Source: Acidobacteriota bacterium
GTDB lineage: Bacteria > Acidobacteriota > Blastocatellia > Pyrinomonadales > Pyrinomonadaceae
DNA length: 64,000 bases
Direction: 5' to 3'
NCBI GenBank assembly: GCA_016716435.1
Contig: JADJWI010000001.1
Location: 310,001-374,000, forward strand
The notes beneath the pieces were generated by a model. That model had not been told where the DNA came from, did not search any database, and saw only the letters and a list, made by a program, of their open reading frames with translations. Shown here piece after piece: positions 59,688-64,000 of this stretch; position 1 is the stretch's first letter, and each line of letters opens with the position of its first letter. Made by a program: the position numbers and the translations under genes.

Positions 59688-60950
59688 TTATTCTTCGGCC
59701 TTCCGGCCGGCGTGTGCTTCTTCCTCTTCGTGTCGGCGGCGGATGCCGTCGCGGCCATCGTAGCGGAGAAAACCCGGCAGGAACAAAGCCGCGGCCAACA
59801 CCGAAACGACGCACAAAATTCCGCCGGAAACGAGAGCGATCTTTACGCTGAACGACTCGGCCACGATCCCCATCTTTGCGCTGCCGAGCATCGGCCCGGT
59901 CAGATAGCTGACCATCTCGATGCTCGCCAGCCGGCCGCGGAGATGGTTCGGTATCGTCTGATTCCAGATCGCTCCGCGAAAGATGCCGGAGATCATATCG
60001 AAGAAACCGGCCGCCACAAGGAAAAGCAACGCGAAAACGATGCCGTCCGCCAGCCCGAATCCGATGATCGCAAATCCCCAAAGTACTGCCGCCGCCGTAA
60101 CCAGAACTCCGTGGCGGTGAACCGACTTCGTCCAGCCGGAGGTCAGGCTCGCGACCAAGGCACCGAGTGCGATCGCGGCAGGAAAGAAGCCGAGATATCG
60201 CTCACCATAGATCACCGCAAGTGCCGGATAAAGCGCCTGCGGCATCGCGAAGAACATCGCGAAGATGTCGATGAAATACGTCCCGAGAAGCTCCTGCCGG
60301 CTCTTTGCGTATCTCAGTGCCTTGCGGATCGCATCGAGGCTCGGCCGCTCGGCATTCTCCGGCGGCGGTACGGCGCTGACGGCATAGACCGCGTAGATCG
60401 TCGCCGCAAACGTAACCAGATCGAGTGCGTAGGCGACCGAAGGCCCGAGCTTGACAACAATGATTCCCGCGATCGCCGGACTGATGATCGCCCCGATACT
60501 CCAGCGGATCGAGTTGAGCGCCATCACCGACGAGATCAGCTCCGGCGGAATGATCTTTTGTATGAACGATTCGAATGCCGGCCGCTGTATCGCGGCAAGG
60601 CCTGCGTGGACGGCTACACAAATAAAAAGCACCGAAACGTAGGGAGTTTCGAGCAGCGAATTGGCAAGAAGCGTCGCGGAGGCCGCCGCCTGGCCAAACT
60701 CGGTCAACCGGAGCAGCCGCCGCTTTTCAACAAAATCCGCTAGTGCTCCGCCGATGACGGCAAGCACGAGCATCGGCACGAACTCGGCGAGATAGATGTA
60801 GCCGACCATCGCCGATGAGCCCGTGAGCTCATACATCTGCCACGGGACGACGATGAACGTCATCATCGAACCAAAGAAGGAAACGAGCTGGCCGATGAAG
60901 AGCAGCCGGTAATCGCGAGAGTCCCTGAGCGGTGTTATGTCGAGGAGCAT
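59688..60950 (-). CDS. Major facilitator superfamily exporter
   Basis: The 420-residue protein has about twelve membrane helices in two halves. It begins LRDSRDYRLLFIGQLVSFFG, as in the EntS/MFS_3 branch of siderophore and drug exporters, and carries RGAIWNQTIPNHLRGRLAS, a typical loop after helix 10. The substrate is unknown. The AlbA_2-type gene lies 10 bases upstream on the same strand, so both are probably cotranscribed. Confidence 0.9.
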   Translation of the reverse strand: MLLDITPLRDSRDYRLLFIGQLVSFFGSMMTFIVVPWQMYELTGSSAMVGYIYLAEFVPMLVLAVIGGALADFVEKRRLLRLTEFGQAAASATLLANSLLETPYVSVLFICVAVHAGLAAIQRPAFESFIQKIIPPELISSVMALNSIRWSIGAIISPAIAGIIVVKLGPSVAYALDLVTFAATIYAVYAVSAVPPPENAERPSLDAIRKALRYAKSRQELLGTYFIDIFAMFFAMPQALYPALAVIYGERYLGFFPAAIALGALVASLTSGWTKSVHRHGVLVTAAAVLWGFAIIGFGLADGIVFALLFLVAAGFFDMISGIFRGAIWNQTIPNHLRGRLASIEMVSYLTGPMLGSAKMGIVAESFSVKIALVSGGILCVVSVLAAALFLPGFLRYDGRDGIRRRHEEEEAHAGRKAEE

Positions 60951-60960
60951 CGCGACGTCG

Positions 60961-62256
60961 CTACGCGGTCCCGTAGATCTTTAGTTTGAATTCGTCGTTC
61001 GAGGTATAGACCTCGGCCCGCCGGCGTGAGATCCGTTCGGATTGTTTGAGGATCATCGGGAGGCCGCCTTGCGGCACGTCGGGGCAATATTCGCGGCGGG
61101 TAAAGATGGCGGCGATCTGCGGATTGATCCGCTGGGTTATGCCGAACCGTATCGCCCGCGAGGCCGGTGGCACGAAGCCGTTCGTCCGCCGGGCGTTGAT
61201 GAACTCGATCGAGTTGTCGTAGATGTTCATTCGCGAGCCGATATCGCGAAGCGCGAAGTCGCGATGAATGAGCATATTCGCAACCGCCTCGCGAACTGAA
61301 TAGAGGTGATATTTCGAACGCGGCACGGCTTGCCCGTTCGTGTCGGCCTTTCGCTGTCGCGGGGCCGTCTTTTCGAGGTCGCAGTAGCGTTCGACGAACT
61401 GCATCATTGCCTCAAACTGATGCAGCAGATTGCCGCCGACGTCACGGCTCTCCACCAACTGTGCGTTGCCGTTCTCGCCGGAAAAGCGGCTGATCTTAAC
61501 CGTGCTTCGCGGGAAGAGCGAGACCACGCTTTCTGTCCGGCCAAATAACGTCAGCCCGGCGACCGTCGGGAAAAATTCGTCGCCATTGCCCGCCGCGAGC
61601 AAGAGGTCTTTTCGCACGAGCTCTTTTGTATCAAACTGGCCCGGCAGTGGATTGATATCGGCGAACGCCTGGGCAAACGACCAAAGCAACCCTTCCTCGA
61701 TGTCGCTTTCGGTTGCCGTAAAGAGCGGAATATTCTCGTATGTGAATGGCCGGATCTCGTCGAGCCATCGCGAGAGTTCGTCGCGGGTCACCTCCCGCTT
61801 TTCCGCGCCGAACCGCATGTAAAAGCGGCCGTCGCGGGTCCGGAAAGGCTTTCGCCGGGCATCGATATCAAGCGCGACAACACGCTTTCCGCTGTCAAAA
61901 GCGATGCTGTCGATCATCGGCACGATCGGCGGCACGATCTCCTCGCGGCAGATGCGGACAAGCTCGGCCTGCACCTCGTCGGGGTTGCTCAGCCCCTCGA
62001 CCCGCAATTGGTCGTTCACACCAAAGATGATCGTCCCGCCATTCGTATTGGCGAGAGCGACGATCCCTTGAGCGATCCGCTCGGGATTCGAAAGCTTTAC
62101 CTTTAATTCAAGGTAGGTATCTTCGCCGCCGCGGACAAGGCGCAGCAGTTCCGTCCGGGAGGTCACCGGATGGCTGGCATCCAAAAGATATTCTTGATGG
62201 GAGCGATCTGCCGGATTATCAAATCGCTGGCTATGTCGGAATCGTCTGCGGGCCAT
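60961..62256 (-). CDS. AlbA_2 / HATPase_c_4 DNA-binding-like protein
   Basis: The protein (about 431 residues; start uncertain, with a GTG at 62166 also possible) has an N-terminal AlbA_2 (divergent AAA-4) domain: LRLVRGGEDTYLELK, then ALANTNGGTIIFGVND. A C-terminal ATPase-like region carries YSVREAVANMLIHRDF and IYDNSIEFINAR. Such proteins are described as transcriptional regulators or RNA-binding proteins, but the target is unknown. Two identical-strand neighbours suggest it is cotranscribed with the exporter. Confidence 0.8.
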   Translation of the reverse strand: MARRRFRHSQRFDNPADRSHQEYLLDASHPVTSRTELLRLVRGGEDTYLELKVKLSNPERIAQGIVALANTNGGTIIFGVNDQLRVEGLSNPDEVQAELVRICREEIVPPIVPMIDSIAFDSGKRVVALDIDARRKPFRTRDGRFYMRFGAEKREVTRDELSRWLDEIRPFTYENIPLFTATESDIEEGLLWSFAQAFADINPLPGQFDTKELVRKDLLLAAGNGDEFFPTVAGLTLFGRTESVVSLFPRSTVKISRFSGENGNAQLVESRDVGGNLLHQFEAMMQFVERYCDLEKTAPRQRKADTNGQAVPRSKYHLYSVREAVANMLIHRDFALRDIGSRMNIYDNSIEFINARRTNGFVPPASRAIRFGITQRINPQIAAIFTRREYCPDVPQGGLPMILKQSERISRRRAEVYTSNDEFKLKIYGTA

Positions 62257-62559
62257 AAAATCCGGCGTGTGCTTTTTTGTCAAGACGGACCACACCTGTT
62301 TGTCCGCCCGGGCATCGGGGACCGGTCCCCAAGCCTCTGGATTTGTCCTTTCGGACTGTTTCTATTCAAACATGTGTAAACCCAAAAGTAAAAAATAAGC
62401 GTCGGGAAAAGCCTGGCATCGCTCCCTTGGGCGGCCGATTCCTTGTTTTTTGGTAGCGACTTGAAGTATTTTCAAGAGAGCTTTCACAAAAGTCAGACTC
62501 AAAACGTTCGATCGAACTGGCACTCCCCGCGGGAAGTCCGGGGTGAAAGCACGCAAACA

Positions 62560-63108
62560 ATGGCGGCTAATAACGCGGCAGTAACAGCATATGTCGGGCT
62601 CGGTTCCGACCTTGGCGACCGGGCGGGAAATCTCCTGCTCGGCGTCCGCGGGTTGATCGAGGCGTGTTTTGAAGTAACCGCTATCTCATGTATCTATGAG
62701 TCCGAACCGATCGACATGGAAGGCGCTCCGGATTTTCTCAATATGGCCGTCGCACTGCGCTGTAAAGAGGTGACCCCGACCCAGTTGATGGCCCGACTGC
62801 TCCGGATCGAGTACAACCTTGGCCGGACGTCCAAGACCTTTCACAAGCCGCGGACCATCGATCTTGATCTGCTTTTCTTTGGCGAGACAAAGATGGACAC
62901 ACCGTTCCTCACGCTGCCGCACCCGCGTATCCATCTCCGAAAGTTCGTCCTTATGCCGCTGAATGATATTGCGCCGAAGCTTCGCCATCCGGTTCTCGGC
63001 AAAACGGTCGAAGACCTTCTTGCCGTAACGCCTGACGATTCGCGCATTGAGAAGTGGCTCCCCGCGGATGTAAACCGGGGCGTCGCCGCCGATGTCGCCG
63101 GCGTCTGA
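62560..63108 (+). CDS. folK: 2-amino-4-hydroxy-6-hydroxymethyldihydropteridine diphosphokinase
   Basis: Transfers pyrophosphate to the pterin in folate synthesis. From the ATG at 62560 (MAANNAAVTAYVGLGSDLGD), the protein is 182 residues. It has VGLGSDLGDRAGNL at the start, YESEPIDMEGAPDFLNMA, KPRTIDLDLLFFGE (metal-binding Asp pair) and LPHPRIHLRKFVL, all standard. A longer frame exists upstream but lacks these features. panB follows 43 bases downstream. Confidence 0.93.
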   Translation: MAANNAAVTAYVGLGSDLGDRAGNLLLGVRGLIEACFEVTAISCIYESEPIDMEGAPDFLNMAVALRCKEVTPTQLMARLLRIEYNLGRTSKTFHKPRTIDLDLLFFGETKMDTPFLTLPHPRIHLRKFVLMPLNDIAPKLRHPVLGKTVEDLLAVTPDDSRIEKWLPADVNRGVAADVAGV

Positions 63109-63151
63109 TGCTAGACTTAAACGTCTGAAAGGAATAGACTAAACACCTTTT

Positions 63152-64000
63152 ATGGCCTACCTTAAACCGGACAAACCCGAGAAGGTTTACGTTCCCGCAC
63201 TTCGAGCCGCCAAAGAGAAGGGCGAGAAGCTCGTTTGCCTTACGGCCTATGATTACCCGACCGCCCGCATCGTTGACGAGGCCGGCGTGGACATCATCCT
63301 TGTCGGCGATAGCATGGGAAATGTCATTCACGGCTACGGGAACACGATCCCGGTTTCGCTTGAGGAAATTCTCTCGGCGACCAAGGCCGTAAAACGCGGC
63401 TCAAGCCGAGCGCTTACCGTCGCCGACATGCCCTACGGCAGCTATCACACCGGCGACAACAAGGCCGTGCGAAATGCCCTCAAGCTGATGAAATACGGCG
63501 GTGCCGAGGCCGTGAAGCTCGAAGGCGGCCGCAACCGGGTTGACCTTGTGAAACGCTTGGTCGATGAAGAGATACCCGTTATGGCACACATCGGCCTGAC
63601 GCCGCAGTCGGTCCATAAGCTAGGCGGCTATCGCGTCCAGGGCAAAACGACCGACGACGCAAAACGTCTTATCGACGACGCATTGCTTCTCGAAGAGGCA
63701 GGAGCTTTCGCCGTCGTTCTCGAACTTGTGCCGCGCGAGGTCGCGGCCGTCATCACCAAAGAACTTAAGATCTCGACCGTCGGCATCGGCGCCGGTACCG
63801 ACTGTGATATCCAAGTTCTTGTCCTGCACGACCTGATCGGGTTTACATTCGGCCGCCAGCCGCGGTTCGTCCGGCAATATGCCAACGTCAGCGGTGTCAT
63901 TACCGACGCGATAACGCGATGGATGGACGACGTCCGCAGCGGCAACTACCCGGCCGAGGCCGAGTCGTATGGTTTGCCCGAAGACGTAAACCTGGAAGAT
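63152..64000 (+). CDS. panB: 3-methyl-2-oxobutanoate hydroxymethyltransferase, cut by window edge
   Basis: First enzyme of pantothenate synthesis, making ketopantoate. The frame begins MAYLKPDKPEKVY and is open for 283 codons to the right edge. Conserved stretches are KLVCLTAYDYPTARIVDEAG, ILVGDSMGNVIHGYGNT, the catalytic Glu in FAVVLELVPREVA and STVGIGAGTDCDIQVLVLHD. The stop lies beyond the window, but the family is about 265-285 residues, so nearly all of it is here. Confidence 0.93.
   Translation, partial: MAYLKPDKPEKVYVPALRAAKEKGEKLVCLTAYDYPTARIVDEAGVDIILVGDSMGNVIHGYGNTIPVSLEEILSATKAVKRGSSRALTVADMPYGSYHTGDNKAVRNALKLMKYGGAEAVKLEGGRNRVDLVKRLVDEEIPVMAHIGLTPQSVHKLGGYRVQGKTTDDAKRLIDDALLLEEAGAFAVVLELVPREVAAVITKELKISTVGIGAGTDCDIQVLVLHDLIGFTFGRQPRFVRQYANVSGVITDAITRWMDDVRSGNYPAEAESYGLPEDVNLED

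Noticed and set aside
59712..60743. Open frame of 343 codons opposite the MFS exporter gene
   Set aside because: Highly charged, no domain, lies wholly inside a well-supported membrane protein gene on the other strand.

Overview
This window reads as a chromosomal segment of an Acidobacteriota bacterium, most likely of the Blastocatellia/Pyrinomonadaceae type. The assignment is an inference. It rests on moderately high GC, a secreted VWFA-domain protein of the acidobacterial kind, Asn/Ala-rich lipoprotein linkers, and an Alternative Complex III operon joined to an A2-type caa3 oxidase. Nearly everything is ordinary chromosomal coding sequence. I saw no prophage, insertion sequence, CRISPR array, rRNA or tRNA.

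Layout. 1-2.3 kb: the N-terminal end of an ABC ATPase gene, a 21-bp tandem repeat region with a possible heptad-repeat ORF, a putative exported protein, a nested-heptamer intergenic repeat, and thymidine kinase. 2.3-5.7 kb: a reverse-strand block eno - GNAT - gpmI-like, in which the phosphoglycerate mutase homologue has lost its catalytic serine and most metal ligands. 6.3-8.6 kb: a catalase-peroxidase with a signal peptide. 8.7-15.5 kb: a CNNM/CorC protein, an IscU-BFD fusion, then a forward run of TlpA, Nudix, GH15 and pyruvate kinase. 15.5-18.5 kb: a three-gene light-harvesting module (rhodopsin, lycopene cyclase, Blh retinal-forming dioxygenase). 18.8-26.2 kb: small enzymes, a VIT-family transporter, a radical SAM protein and a Lol-like group (lipoprotein, LolD-like ATPase, small membrane protein, LolA).

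26.3-39.8 kb is one long reverse-strand respiratory operon, ActA-B-C-D-E-F, a small membrane protein, SCO, then CoxB-A-C-D. Together these oxidise quinol and pass electrons through cytochrome c domains to oxygen. The rhodopsin would be a second source of proton motive force. 40-50 kb: a ROK kinase, the VWFA protein, a B12-type radical SAM, AroB, GlmM, a transglycosylase-like protein, a CYTH-like protein and a lipoprotein. 50-64 kb: acyl-CoA dehydrogenase, a secreted M24 peptidase overlapping moeA-moaC, an HEGGH membrane protease, an L,D-transpeptidase, uvrA broken by a one-base shift, an MFS exporter, an AlbA_2 protein, folK and panB (running off the end).

Most notable: the GpmI-like pseudoenzyme beside enolase; a xanthorhodopsin-like pump with a tryptophan where the antenna fenestration glycine should be; a heptad-repeat ORF coupled to an exported-protein gene; and a Lol-like cluster without a permease.
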